Source of the DNA: Flavobacteriaceae bacterium
Lineage (GTDB): Bacteria; Bacteroidota; Bacteroidia; Flavobacteriales; Flavobacteriaceae
NCBI GenBank assembly: GCA_030626795.1
Contig: DAOUTI010000002.1
Coordinates: forward strand, 1-40,087
Direction of reading: 5' to 3'
Length of the DNA: 40,087 nucleotides
Part shown: positions 1-10,698 of the stretch, piece after piece
How positions within the stretch are numbered: position 1 is the first letter of the stretch
How the letters are laid out: every line of letters begins with the position of its first letter
Notes under the pieces: model-generated
The model's database searches: none
What the model was told of the DNA's origin: nothing
Seen by the model: only the letters and a program-made list of their open reading frames with translations
Program-made: the position numbers and the translations under genes

Positions 1-2
1 TA

Positions 3-548
3 AAAATTATAGCAAAAAAAGAAGACTATCAAGGTTCAGAATATACTTCTGCCCGAATAAAAACTCAAGGAAAATTTGATTTTAAATATGGCAAAGTTGA
101 AATTAGAGCGAAATTACCTGAAGGTGGCGGAACTTGGCCTGCTCTTTGGATGCTAGGGTTAAACATAACTTCAGTCGGTTGGCCAGCTTGCGGTGAAATT
201 GATATTATGGAACATAAAGGAAATGTTCCAGGTAATGTTTCAAGTGCAATTCATACGCCTTCAAGTTATGGAGGTACAATCAATAAAGGAAATAAATTTG
301 TTTCTGATGTTTCAACAGAGTTTCATATTTATACAGTTAATTGGACTGTAGATAAAATTGAATTCGCAATTGATGACACCATTTTTTATACCTATAACCC
401 ATCAAATAAAGATAGTAATACATGGCCATTTGATGCCAATCAGTTTATTATTTTTAATGTAGCAATGGGAGGAACTTTTGGAGGTGCAATTGATTCTGAT
501 TTTACTGAAGGAACGATGGTAGTAGATTATATTAGGGTTTATCAATAA
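3..548 (+). CDS. GH16 family beta-glucanase (laminarinase-like), 5' truncated by the window edge
   Basis: The frame is open from nt 3 (KIIAKKEDYQGSEYTSARIKTQGKFDFKYGKVEIRAKLPEGGGTWPALWMLG...). It carries the GH16 catalytic motif GEIDIMEH and the C-terminal MVVDYIRVYQ. The listed ATG at 150 is internal. Confidence 0.93.
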   Translation, partial: KIIAKKEDYQGSEYTSARIKTQGKFDFKYGKVEIRAKLPEGGGTWPALWMLGLNITSVGWPACGEIDIMEHKGNVPGNVSSAIHTPSSYGGTINKGNKFVSDVSTEFHIYTVNWTVDKIEFAIDDTIFYTYNPSNKDSNTWPFDANQFIIFNVAMGGTFGGAIDSDFTEGTMVVDYIRVYQ

Positions 549-635
549 AATATTTTTAAGAGAATAAGTTTTCAACTGAACTTTTCTTTTTCTCAAACAA
601 AAAATAATAGTTAAATACAATATGTTTTTTTACAG

Positions 636-2456
636 ATGTTTAAATATTTCCTTTTAAAAATTTTATTTTTTATTCCTTTAATCAGTCTATCTCAAGATTT
701 GATAACAAATACATTTAACAGAGACACAAAATCTTTAAATGGAACTTGGCATTATATAGTTGATCCATATGAAACAGGCTATTATAACTACAGATATAAA
801 CCTTATGACCAATTAAAGGAAAATAATAACTCTGCTTTTTACAACAATTATCATACTGATAATAAAATGGCATTGGTTGAATATGATTTTGATAAATCTC
901 CTACTTTAACAGTACCTGGTGATTGGAATTCACAGGCAGAAAAACTCTTTTATTATGAGGGTACTATATGGTATAAACGCTCTTTTGATTATACAACTAC
1001 TTCAAAATCAAATAGACAATTTATTTACTTTGGAGCTATAAATTACAAAGCAGAAGTTTATTTAAATGGAATAAAATTAGGAACACACGAAGGTGGTTTT
1101 ACACCTTTTAATTTTGAAATTACATCAATTGTAAAACCAACAGATAATTACTTGGTAATTAAAGTGGATAACAAACGTTTTAAAGAAGCCATACCAACTA
1201 TAAATACAGATTGGTGGAATTATGGCGGAATTACTAGAGATGTGAAAATTATTGAAGAACCAGCAACTTTTATTCAAGACTATTTCATTCAATTAAAAAA
1301 GGATTCGCCAAAAATAATTAGCGGTAGTATTCAATTAAACAATTCTACTAAAAAAGAAAAAATAACACTTTCAATTCCGGAATTAAAAATTAATCAGGAA
1401 TTAATAACAAATGAAAATGGAATTGCTGTTTTTGAAATTGTATCAAAAAAGATAAATTATTGGTCGCCAAACTCACCAAAATTATACGATGTATATATCA
1501 AAACAGAATATCAAACATTAAAAGATGAAATTGGATTTAGAACTATTGAAACCAATGGGCCAGATATTTTATTAAATGGGAAATCTATCTTTTTAAGAGG
1601 AATTTGTATTCACGAAGAAAATGCAATGCGAGGTGCTAGAGCATATAATGATGCCGATGCTTTAGTCGCACTAACTTGGGCTAAAGAATTGGGCTGTAAT
1701 TATGTTAGACTTGCACACTACCCACATAATGAATATATGGTCAAACTTGCCGATAAAATGGGAATCATGGTTTGGGAAGAAATACCCGTGTATTGGACCG
1801 TTGATTTTACCAATAAAAACTCACTTGATAATGCTAAAAATCAGTTAACAGAAGCTATAACAAGAGATAAAAATAGAGCATCAATAATCATTTGGTCGAT
1901 GGCAAATGAAACCCCACCATCAACTCCAAGAAATGTATTTTTAAAAGAATTAATACTACATACAAAAAGTATGGACAGTTCAAGACTTATAAGTGCAGCG
2001 CTTGAAAAACATTATAAAGACGGTTTTAATATTGTTGATGATGAAATAGGAAACTATTTAGATATAGTTGCATTTAATCAATATACGGGTTGGTATGGAG
2101 GTTCACTTGAAAACGCACCAGATATGAAATGGGATATTAAGTTTAACAAACCGGTTGTAATATCCGAATTTGGCGGTGGAGCCCTTCAAGGTTTACATGG
2201 AACTATAGATGAGCGTTGGACAGAAGAATACCAAGAATATTTATACCAACAAAACTTAAAAATGATTGAAAAAATTCCAAATATTAGAGGAACTAGCCCT
2301 TGGATTTTAAATGATTTTAGATCTCCAAAAAGAGTGTTACCAGTTATTCAAGATGGATGGAATAGAAAAGGCTTAATATCCAATCATGGTATTAAAAAGA
2401 AAGCCTTTTTTACAGTAAAAGATTTTTATAACAAAATAGAAAAACAATACAGGTAA
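636..2456 (+). CDS. Glycoside hydrolase family 2 protein, secreted
   Basis: N-terminal signal peptide and GH2 sugar-binding/Ig/TIM-barrel layout. Acid/base region IIIWSMANE and nucleophile region KPVVISEFGGGA. Confidence 0.9.
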   Translation: MFKYFLLKILFFIPLISLSQDLITNTFNRDTKSLNGTWHYIVDPYETGYYNYRYKPYDQLKENNNSAFYNNYHTDNKMALVEYDFDKSPTLTVPGDWNSQAEKLFYYEGTIWYKRSFDYTTTSKSNRQFIYFGAINYKAEVYLNGIKLGTHEGGFTPFNFEITSIVKPTDNYLVIKVDNKRFKEAIPTINTDWWNYGGITRDVKIIEEPATFIQDYFIQLKKDSPKIISGSIQLNNSTKKEKITLSIPELKINQELITNENGIAVFEIVSKKINYWSPNSPKLYDVYIKTEYQTLKDEIGFRTIETNGPDILLNGKSIFLRGICIHEENAMRGARAYNDADALVALTWAKELGCNYVRLAHYPHNEYMVKLADKMGIMVWEEIPVYWTVDFTNKNSLDNAKNQLTEAITRDKNRASIIIWSMANETPPSTPRNVFLKELILHTKSMDSSRLISAALEKHYKDGFNIVDDEIGNYLDIVAFNQYTGWYGGSLENAPDMKWDIKFNKPVVISEFGGGALQGLHGTIDERWTEEYQEYLYQQNLKMIEKIPNIRGTSPWILNDFRSPKRVLPVIQDGWNRKGLISNHGIKKKAFFTVKDFYNKIEKQYR

Positions 2457-2457
2457 A

Positions 2458-3339
2458 ATGTTTAATAAAATTTCATATTTCATAGTTTTTATTAATTTGA
2501 GTTTGCTACTTTCTTGTCAAGAGGATAAGAAAGTAGCTATTAATCAAATTAATTATAAACTGGTTTGGGCAGATGAATTTGATACTTCTGGGAAACCAGA
2601 TGCAACAAAATGGAATTATGAAATAGGGTTTATTAGAAATAATGAAAAACAGTATTATACTGATAATTTTAAAAATGTAAGAGTAGAAGATGGTAATTTA
2701 ATTATTGAAGCTCATAAAGAAAAAATTGCTAATAAAGATTTTAAAAGTGATAAGTTTAAAGATAAAAGCTGGTTACACTATATTTCAAAAACAGACACTG
2801 CTCAATATACTTCTGCCAGTTTAACAACAAAAGGCATTGCTGAATGGACGTATGGTAAAATTGAGATTAAGGCAAAACTACCAAAAGGTGTTGGGCAATG
2901 GCCAGCAATTTGGATGCTAGGAGAAAATAAAAAAGAAGTAGGCTGGCCTAAATGTGGTGAAATTGATATAATGGAACATGTCGGTTTTGAAAAAGATTCA
3001 ATTTTCGGAACTATACATACCCAAGCGTATAACCATATGAAAGGAACTCAAAAAGGTAAAAATGTATTTATTGATGTCCCTTATGATTCTTTTCATATCT
3101 TTTCTATAGAATGGACTCCTAAAAAAATTGATTTTTTGTTAGATGGCGTAGTTTATAACCATGTTAAAAATGAGTATAAATCTGTTGATGAATGGCCTTT
3201 TGATCAAAACTTTCACCTTAAACTAAATGCTGCTATTGGTGGAGGATTAGGCGGTATTAAAGGTATTGATGATTCCGTGTTCCCACAACAAATGGTTGTT
3301 GATTATGTAAGAGTTTATCAATTAAAATTAGTTAAATGA
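2458..3339 (+). CDS. GH16 family beta-glucanase, lipoprotein
   Basis: Lipobox-like LLLSCQ. KLVWADEFDTSGKPD, IEIKAKLPKGVGQWPAIWMLG, GEIDIMEHVG and MVVDYVRVYQ motifs. Confidence 0.95.
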   Translation: MFNKISYFIVFINLSLLLSCQEDKKVAINQINYKLVWADEFDTSGKPDATKWNYEIGFIRNNEKQYYTDNFKNVRVEDGNLIIEAHKEKIANKDFKSDKFKDKSWLHYISKTDTAQYTSASLTTKGIAEWTYGKIEIKAKLPKGVGQWPAIWMLGENKKEVGWPKCGEIDIMEHVGFEKDSIFGTIHTQAYNHMKGTQKGKNVFIDVPYDSFHIFSIEWTPKKIDFLLDGVVYNHVKNEYKSVDEWPFDQNFHLKLNAAIGGGLGGIKGIDDSVFPQQMVVDYVRVYQLKLVK

Positions 3340-4187
3340 AGAAAATTATAATTCATATATTTTTATTGTTAATGATAACTAGCTGTATGTCAGATGTTAA
3401 AACTAATATTTCTGTTATGACTTATAATGTTAGATATGGTTTAGCAGATGATGGTGAAAACTCTTGGGAGTATCGTAAAAAAGAGTTGTCTAATTTAATA
3501 AAGTCTAAAGAGCCCGATTTTTTAGGTACACAAGAAGGTTTACCTTTTCAAATTAGTTATATAAACAATGCCATGCCAAATTATGAATTTATTGGTACAG
3601 ATAGAGATGGTAATGGTAAAGGCGAAAATACTGCTATATTCTATAATACATCTAAATATAAAGTCCTAAAACAACACACATTTTGGTTGTCTCCTACTCA
3701 AAATAAAGTGTCTAAAGGATGGGATGCAGCATATCCCCGAATTTGCACTTACGGCTTATTTACAAATAAATTAACTAAACAAAATTTTTGGGTAATCAAC
3801 ACGCATTTTGACCATATTGGTGTTGAAGCAAGAAAAGAAAGTGCGCTTCTAATACTAAACAAAATAGAAGAAATAAATACTAAAAATTACCCTCTAATTT
3901 TTATGGGTGACTTAAATGCAGAACCTGAAAGCAAACCTGTAATAAGTTTAAAAACACATTTAGTAGATTCTAAGGAAGTATCGATAGAAAAACCTAAAGG
4001 GCCTGATGGTACTTTTAATGCCTTTCAATTCGAAATTCCCGTTACAAAACGAATAGATTATATATTCATTTCAAATAACAACACAATACAAGTAAATAAT
4101 TATACGGTTTTAAATGACTCTAAAGAATCAAAATATCCTTCAGATCATTTACCCGTGTTTGTAGAATTAACAATAAAAAAGAACTAA
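3336..4187 (+). CDS. Endonuclease/exonuclease/phosphatase (EEP) family lipoprotein
   Basis: Lipobox-like ITSCMS. EEP motifs MTYNVRYG, GTQEG, THFDHIG, MGDLNAEP and PSDHLPVFVEL. Overlaps the stop of the upstream GH16 gene. Confidence 0.88.
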   Translation: MKKIIIHIFLLLMITSCMSDVKTNISVMTYNVRYGLADDGENSWEYRKKELSNLIKSKEPDFLGTQEGLPFQISYINNAMPNYEFIGTDRDGNGKGENTAIFYNTSKYKVLKQHTFWLSPTQNKVSKGWDAAYPRICTYGLFTNKLTKQNFWVINTHFDHIGVEARKESALLILNKIEEINTKNYPLIFMGDLNAEPESKPVISLKTHLVDSKEVSIEKPKGPDGTFNAFQFEIPVTKRIDYIFISNNNTIQVNNYTVLNDSKESKYPSDHLPVFVELTIKKN

Positions 4188-6490
4188 TGATTAAAATGCA
4201 TAAAATATTTATTCTCTTTATCTCAATTATTTTGTTTTCCAATTGTAAAACTAGAGAAATTAGTATCGTAGATACGAATGGCAATACTATGGAACAAAAA
4301 GTGGATTCTGTTTTAGCCTTAATGACATTGTATGAAAAAGTTGGTCAAATGAATCAATACAATGGTAGTTGGGATGTAACGGGCCCAGCATCAGGCAAAA
4401 GCGATAAAGATAAACTAGAAAGGCTTAAAAACGGGGGAGTTGGTTCTATGCTAAATGTTCTTTCAGTTAAAGCCACAAGAGAAGCACAAAAACTAGTAAT
4501 GGAAAACTCTCGTTTAAAAATCCCATTAATCATAGGTTACGATGTAATTCATGGTTACAAAACAATATTTCCAGTACCATTGGGAGAAAGCGCAAGTTGG
4601 GATTTAGATATTATGCAAAAATCGGCAGCAGTAGCAGCTAGTGAAGCTTCGGCAGCTGGTATAAATTGGACGTTTGCGCCAATGTTAGATGTTTCTAGAG
4701 ATGCTCGTTGGGGTAGAATAATGGAAGGCTCTGGTGAAGACCCATATCTTGCATCACAAATAGGTGTTGCTAGAGTAAAAGGATTTCAAGGTGACGATTT
4801 AACAAAAAATAATACCATTGCAGCATGTGCAAAACATTTTGCAGGCTATGGTTTCGCAGAAGCAGGAAGAGATTACAATACGGTAAATATAGGTGAGTAT
4901 GAATTGCACAATGCTATTTTACCTCCGTTTAAAGCTGCTGCAGAAGCAGGAGTAGCAACCTTTATGAATTCATTTAATGAAATTGATGGGATTCCAGCAA
5001 CAGGGCACAGAGAGTTACAAAGAACTATTTTAAAAGATAATTGGAGTTGGGATGGATTTATTGTTTCTGATTGGGGGTCTGTTGGTGAGATGATAGCGCA
5101 CGGTTATGCTAAAGATATGAAACAGGCTTCAGAAATTGCTGCAAATGCTGGTAGCGATATGGATATGGAATCTTATGCTTATGAAGGATATTTAGAAGAA
5201 TTAGTTAATGAAGGAAAAGTGGATATTGCATTAATAGATGATTCTGTAAAACGAATTTTAAGAATAAAATTTAGACTGGGGCTTTTCGATGATCCATATA
5301 AATATTGTAATGAAGAAAGAGAGAAAACTGAAATTTATACGCAAGAAAATCAGGATTTTGCACGTGAGGTTGCAAAAAAATCAATTGTTTTACTTAAAAA
5401 TGATAACCATATCTTACCTTTAAATAAAAGTATAAAAAGCATTGCCATTATTGGTCCTTTGGCAGATGATAAAGATTCTCCAATAGGTAATTGGAGAGCA
5501 AAAGGAGAAACAAATTCGGCAATTTCATTATTAGAAGGAATTAAGAATGCTGTGAGCCCAAATACGAAAGTAATATATGAAAAAGGAGTAAGTATTTTAA
5601 CGGAAGAATATCCAAGAGGAAGAGGCTTTTTAATGCCTTTAAATTTTAACACAACAGATGTATCAGGAATACCTGCTGCCGTTAAAGCAGCGAAAAATGC
5701 TGAAATAGTTGTGTTAGCAATTGGAGAGGTCGCATTGCAAACAGGTGAAGGTAGAAGCCAAACAAATATTAAATTAGTAGGAAAACAACAAGAATTATTA
5801 GAAGCCATTTATAAAGTAAATAAAAATGTGGTAATCGTTTTAATGAATGGGAGGCCTCTAGACATTTCATGGGCGGCAGACAATGTGCCATCTATTTTAG
5901 AATGTTGGCTTTTAGGTTCACAATCAGGAAACGCAATAGCTGATGTGCTATTTGGAGATTATAATCCATCGGGAAAATTACCAGTATCATTTCCTCATAA
6001 CGTTGGTCAAGAACCATTATATTACAATAAAAAAAATACGGGAAGACCTTATAATGAAACTCATGTTACCTTTTCGGCTTACAGAGATGCTCCAAATACT
6101 GCTTTATACCCATTCGGTTTTGGTTTGAGTTATACAAACTTTACTTATAGCAACTTAAAATTAAATAAAAAAGAAATTACTTTAGACGGAAAAACCACAG
6201 TATCAGTAGAGGTAACAAATACAGGAGGAGTTGATGGAGAAGAAGTAATTCAATTATACATTAGAGATTTAGTAGGAAGTATTACTAGACCTATTAAAGA
6301 GTTGAAAGGGTTTCAAAAAATATACTTTAAAAAAGGAGAGACTAAAACTGTAACGTTTGAAATAAATTCAAAAACATTAGAATTTTATACCGTAAATAAA
6401 AAATGGGAAGTAGAACCAGGTGATTTTAATATTTGGATTGGTGGAAGTTCAACTGCAGAATTAAAAGCATCATTTACTGTTGTAAAATAA
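4187..6490 (+). CDS. Glycoside hydrolase family 3 beta-glucosidase (BglX-like)
   Basis: Lipobox-like LFSNCK. GH3 nucleophile region WDGFIVSDWGS, KHFAGYG, GH3 C-terminal domain and FnIII-like tail. The ATG overlaps the upstream stop. Confidence 0.94.
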   Translation: MIKMHKIFILFISIILFSNCKTREISIVDTNGNTMEQKVDSVLALMTLYEKVGQMNQYNGSWDVTGPASGKSDKDKLERLKNGGVGSMLNVLSVKATREAQKLVMENSRLKIPLIIGYDVIHGYKTIFPVPLGESASWDLDIMQKSAAVAASEASAAGINWTFAPMLDVSRDARWGRIMEGSGEDPYLASQIGVARVKGFQGDDLTKNNTIAACAKHFAGYGFAEAGRDYNTVNIGEYELHNAILPPFKAAAEAGVATFMNSFNEIDGIPATGHRELQRTILKDNWSWDGFIVSDWGSVGEMIAHGYAKDMKQASEIAANAGSDMDMESYAYEGYLEELVNEGKVDIALIDDSVKRILRIKFRLGLFDDPYKYCNEEREKTEIYTQENQDFAREVAKKSIVLLKNDNHILPLNKSIKSIAIIGPLADDKDSPIGNWRAKGETNSAISLLEGIKNAVSPNTKVIYEKGVSILTEEYPRGRGFLMPLNFNTTDVSGIPAAVKAAKNAEIVVLAIGEVALQTGEGRSQTNIKLVGKQQELLEAIYKVNKNVVIVLMNGRPLDISWAADNVPSILECWLLGSQSGNAIADVLFGDYNPSGKLPVSFPHNVGQEPLYYNKKNTGRPYNETHVTFSAYRDAPNTALYPFGFGLSYTNFTYSNLKLNKKEITLDGKTTVSVEVTNTGGVDGEEVIQLYIRDLVGSITRPIKELKGFQKIYFKKGETKTVTFEINSKTLEFYTVNKKWEVEPGDFNIWIGGSSTAELKASFTVVK

Positions 6491-6495
6491 ATTAA

Positions 6496-7953
6496 ATGAA
6501 AAAAGTAATACTATATATCCTATTTGTTTATTCTGTAACAATAACATCTCAAACAACATTGCCTTCATTTTTTGGAGACAATATGATATTGCAACAAAAC
6601 GATTCAGTTAATATTTGGGGAACAGATAAACCAAATACAAAAATAAATATTACCGCAGGTTGGGGAGAAAAAGCAGTTACAATTACTGATAAATCAGGTA
6701 AATGGAAAACAAAAATAGTAACGCTTAAAGCAGATAAAAAACCGTACACATTAAATATAAAAGGAAACGATGAAATTATATTTAAAAATGTGGTTTTTGG
6801 TGAAGTCTGGTTTTGTGCAGGACAATCAAATATGGAAATGCCAATAAAAGGCTATCCTAATTCACCAATTTTAGGTGGAAATGAAGCAATGCTATACGGT
6901 ACAAACAAATTTATCCGTTCTTTCCATGTAAACAGAAATGCCATTGAAACACCACAAGAAGATACAAAAGGAGGGCAATGGCTAGAAGCAAATCCCTTAT
7001 CTATTAAAGATTTTAGCGCAACAGCATATTTCTTTGCTAAAGAATTAAATAAAGTATTAGATGTGCCAATTGGAATTATAAATTCGTCTTGGGGTGGAGC
7101 AGCAGCTGAAGCATTTGTAGATAATGAAACCTTAAAAACTCAATTTCCACAAGTATTTACACGAAAAAAAGGAAAATATGAATACGGAATAATGCATAAA
7201 CCAAGTTTTATTTACAATGGTATGGTTGCACCATTTGAAGGCTTTAATATGCAAGGTGTAATTTGGAATCAAGGAGAAACTAATAGAGATCGTTTTAAAG
7301 AATATAAAACCTTATTACCTGCAATGTTTAATCATTGGCGTAAAAAATGGAATGATGATTTTTCTTTTTATATGGTTCAAGTTGCGCCATTTTATTATGG
7401 AGATGGTAGGTATGTTACTTTTATTGGAGAATCTATTGTAGATATTACCAAAAATGAAAAAAACACAGGTTTTGCATCAACAATTGATATCGGAAAATGT
7501 AGTGATATTCATGCCCCAGATAAAGAAACTATTGGTAAACGTCTTGCTTTAGTTGCTTTTGCTAAAGATTATGGTTTTAAAGGAATTACTTACAGCGGAC
7601 CAATATATAAATCAATGGAGATTGACAACAATCAAATTAAAGTTTACTTTGACGAACTTGCAAGAGGTTTAATAACCAAAGAAGGTAAAAAAGGGATGCC
7701 GTTAAATAATTTTGAAATTGCTGGAGCGGATAAAATATTTTATAAAGCAGACGCAATTATAAAAGGTGGAGATGAAAAATCGCATATTATTGCATCAAGT
7801 AATAAAGTTTCCACTCCTGTAGCTGTTCGTTATGCTTTTGAAAATTGTATTAAAGGAGATATATACAATACAGCTGGATTACCATTAATGTCTTTCCGTA
7901 CCGATAATTGGGATGATGTAAATTATAAAAACCCTCCTAAAGAAAAAAATTAA
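6496..7953 (+). CDS. Sialate O-acetylesterase-like (SGNH) carbohydrate esterase
   Basis: Signal peptide. LPSFFGDNMILQQ, VWFCAGQSNMEMPIKG, GVIWNQGETNRDR and CSDIHAPDKETIGKRLA motifs. Confidence 0.92.
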   Translation: MKKVILYILFVYSVTITSQTTLPSFFGDNMILQQNDSVNIWGTDKPNTKINITAGWGEKAVTITDKSGKWKTKIVTLKADKKPYTLNIKGNDEIIFKNVVFGEVWFCAGQSNMEMPIKGYPNSPILGGNEAMLYGTNKFIRSFHVNRNAIETPQEDTKGGQWLEANPLSIKDFSATAYFFAKELNKVLDVPIGIINSSWGGAAAEAFVDNETLKTQFPQVFTRKKGKYEYGIMHKPSFIYNGMVAPFEGFNMQGVIWNQGETNRDRFKEYKTLLPAMFNHWRKKWNDDFSFYMVQVAPFYYGDGRYVTFIGESIVDITKNEKNTGFASTIDIGKCSDIHAPDKETIGKRLALVAFAKDYGFKGITYSGPIYKSMEIDNNQIKVYFDELARGLITKEGKKGMPLNNFEIAGADKIFYKADAIIKGGDEKSHIIASSNKVSTPVAVRYAFENCIKGDIYNTAGLPLMSFRTDNWDDVNYKNPPKEKN

Positions 7954-7962
7954 ACATCAATT

Positions 7963-10665
7963 ATGTTAAAAAAAATCCTTCTACTTTTTTTCATTGTTAT
8001 AATATCTTCTTGTAATGTCCAACAAAAAGTTTTGAATTTAGAAAAAAAAAACAATCAAGAATTTTATTATTTTTCTAATGGGCATTTAACCAAAAGTAAT
8101 TACGAATTTAAAACACTTCAAAAAGAAAGTAAAACTGCAGGTGAAATTGTTAGAGCTTCTGATGCTAGCGTATGGTCTGGTGTTGCAACTACACTTAAAA
8201 GCCCAATAGAAATAAAGAATGGTACTAAATTTACAGTTGATGTTTTTATGGATCATTTAGGAGCCTTTAGTTTTAAACTAGAAGGTTCACAAGATGGTGG
8301 TTCAAATAGGAATATTTCAGTAAAAAACACAAGAATTAACGAATGGGAAACATTAATTTTTGATTTTAAAGACGCCATCTTTAACACACCTACCTACCCT
8401 AAAATTGCATTATTTGTAGATCTAAATAAAAAGCCAACGGGAAAAGATGTTGTGAGTTACTTTGCAAATATTCGGCAAATACCTAACGATTATAAAAGAG
8501 TAATTAGCGGTAATAAAAAAGATGCCATCAAAATTATTGTTATTGGTTCTTCAACAGCAGCAGGAACCGGACCTACAGATTCTAAAAACGCATGGGTTAA
8601 CAGATATAGAAGAAAAATAGTAGAGAAAAACGGATATAATGAAGTCATAAATTTAGCAGTTGGTGGTTATACAACCTATCAATTACTTCCTACAGATGCA
8701 AAAATTATTGAGAATAGACCAATACCTTCCATAGAGCACAATGTAACAAAAGCAATATCTTTTAAACCAGATGCTGTTTTAATTAACTTACCAAGCAACG
8801 ATGTTAGCTCAGGTTTTTCTCTAAAAGAACAACTAGATAATTATACTCAAATCACGAATGCTTTAAACAGACAAAACATTCCGTATTGGATTAGTACCCC
8901 ACAAGGTAGAAATTTTTCAAAAGAAAAAAGAAACCTACAAGAAAAATTAAAAGATTCTACAGATACTAGATATGGTAAAAACACGCTTGATTTCTGGAAA
9001 GGGCTTGCGAGTTGGAGTGGAGAAATTAGAGAGGAATATAATAGTGGAGATGGTGTACATATGAATGATGAAGCCCATAAATTATTGTTCGAAGAAGTAT
9101 GGAGTAAAGATATTTCAGGAAAAATATTAGATAAAAGAAAAGGAATTGTTAGAAAAGATAGTGCTTATACATCTCCCTTAGAATACAAAAATTATTACTT
9201 GGCTTGGCAAGATGAATTTAATGGCGATGCTTTAGATAAAAATTCTTGGTCACACGAACTTGGTAATGGCTGTCCAAATTTATGTGGTTGGGGAAACAAC
9301 GAAAAAGTATGGTATCGTAAAGAAAATTCCGTTGTAAAAAATGGAATCTATACAATAAATGTAAAGAAAGACAAAGAACATAAAGAGTACTGGTCTTCAT
9401 CTAGAATTATTACAAGTAATAAGGTTAATTTTAAAATGGGTAGAATTGATGTAAGAGCAAAATTACCTGAAACACGTGGTTTATGGCCTGCAATATGGTT
9501 ATTGGGAGAAAATAGAGCAGATATTGGTTGGCCACAATGTGGTGAATTAGACATTATGGAAGAAGTTGGGCATATGCCTTTTAGAGTTAGAGGAACGGTA
9601 ATTTTTAATGATAAAGACAAACAATTAAAATTTATTGGAGAAAAAAAGGAATTGCTTCACAGTAATTTTTCTGATGATTTTCATGTGTACTCCATTGAAT
9701 GGGATGAAAAAGGAATTAGATATTTAGTTGATGATAAAGAATATTTTAATAAAACCTATAAAGAATTAAACATCGGAAAAGATAACAATCCGTTTTTAAA
9801 ACCAATGTATCTGATTTTAAATTGCGCCGTTGGAGGAAACCTACCTAAAAATCCCGATTATACATCTGTTTTTCCACAAACTTTCGAAATTGACTATGTG
9901 CGCTATTTCAAAGAAAATAGAACAAAATATTACCCAAAAGTAGTTGAGAAAGTAACCAAGTTACCAAAAAAAGATAAAGTTTGGGTATATTTAATGGCAG
10001 GTCAATCAAATATGGAAGGTAATGGGCAAATAATGCCTCAAGACACTATTCCAAATACTCGTTTAATTACTATAAACACAAAAGGTGAATGGGTAAAATT
10101 AAAAGAACCGATAAACTTAAATTTTCCTTGGTATCGTAAATTAGATTGTGGACATAGTTTTGGTAATGAAATGTTAAAAAAAGTACCTAAAGATGTTACA
10201 ATTGCAGTTATTTCAACTGCTGTTGGAGGTAGTAGCGTTGACCATTGGTTAGATGATTCTGAATTTAGAACAATGCATCTTTGGTCTAACATCACAAAAA
10301 TGATAGGCAAAGCAAAAGAAATAGGTGTTATTAAAGGAATGATTTGGCATCAAGGAGAAACAGATGCTAAACCAGAACGATTTGAAACATACACAACTAA
10401 ATTAGATACCTTATTTACAAAAATAAGAAAGGAAAGCAATAATAAAAATATGCCAATTATAATTGGAGAATTAGGTGATTTTGGTTTTGATAGACCAGAT
10501 TGGAAAACATTTAATAAAATATTAGAAAAGTATAGTTTAGAAAACAGCAATATTGAAATGATCAAAACTTCCGATTTAGATGATATGGGAGATAAAGTAC
10601 ACTTTAATAATGTAGGATTACGTTTAATGGGAAAACGCTATTCAGATTTAATGCCTATTGATTGA
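7963..10665 (+). CDS. Multimodular lipoprotein: SGNH/GDSL esterase - GH16 - SGNH carbohydrate esterase
   Basis: Lipobox-like IISSCN. First SGNH module has IKIIVIGSSTAAGTGP and SGDGVHMNDEAHKLL. GH16 module has YYLAWQDEFNGD and GELDIMEEVGH. Second SGNH module has VYLMAGQSNMEGNG, GMIWHQGETDA and DKVHFNNVGLRLMG. Confidence 0.88.
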   Translation: MLKKILLLFFIVIISSCNVQQKVLNLEKKNNQEFYYFSNGHLTKSNYEFKTLQKESKTAGEIVRASDASVWSGVATTLKSPIEIKNGTKFTVDVFMDHLGAFSFKLEGSQDGGSNRNISVKNTRINEWETLIFDFKDAIFNTPTYPKIALFVDLNKKPTGKDVVSYFANIRQIPNDYKRVISGNKKDAIKIIVIGSSTAAGTGPTDSKNAWVNRYRRKIVEKNGYNEVINLAVGGYTTYQLLPTDAKIIENRPIPSIEHNVTKAISFKPDAVLINLPSNDVSSGFSLKEQLDNYTQITNALNRQNIPYWISTPQGRNFSKEKRNLQEKLKDSTDTRYGKNTLDFWKGLASWSGEIREEYNSGDGVHMNDEAHKLLFEEVWSKDISGKILDKRKGIVRKDSAYTSPLEYKNYYLAWQDEFNGDALDKNSWSHELGNGCPNLCGWGNNEKVWYRKENSVVKNGIYTINVKKDKEHKEYWSSSRIITSNKVNFKMGRIDVRAKLPETRGLWPAIWLLGENRADIGWPQCGELDIMEEVGHMPFRVRGTVIFNDKDKQLKFIGEKKELLHSNFSDDFHVYSIEWDEKGIRYLVDDKEYFNKTYKELNIGKDNNPFLKPMYLILNCAVGGNLPKNPDYTSVFPQTFEIDYVRYFKENRTKYYPKVVEKVTKLPKKDKVWVYLMAGQSNMEGNGQIMPQDTIPNTRLITINTKGEWVKLKEPINLNFPWYRKLDCGHSFGNEMLKKVPKDVTIAVISTAVGGSSVDHWLDDSEFRTMHLWSNITKMIGKAKEIGVIKGMIWHQGETDAKPERFETYTTKLDTLFTKIRKESNNKNMPIIIGELGDFGFDRPDWKTFNKILEKYSLENSNIEMIKTSDLDDMGDKVHFNNVGLRLMGKRYSDLMPID

Positions 10666-10698
10666 AGTTTTTATTTTAGAGATAATAAAATTTAAGTA

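Noticed and set aside
5350-5808. Antisense ORF of 152 aa inside the GH3 gene
   Set aside because: Lies wholly opposite a well-supported GH3 catalytic gene, and its translation has low-complexity, antisense-like composition. No independent support.
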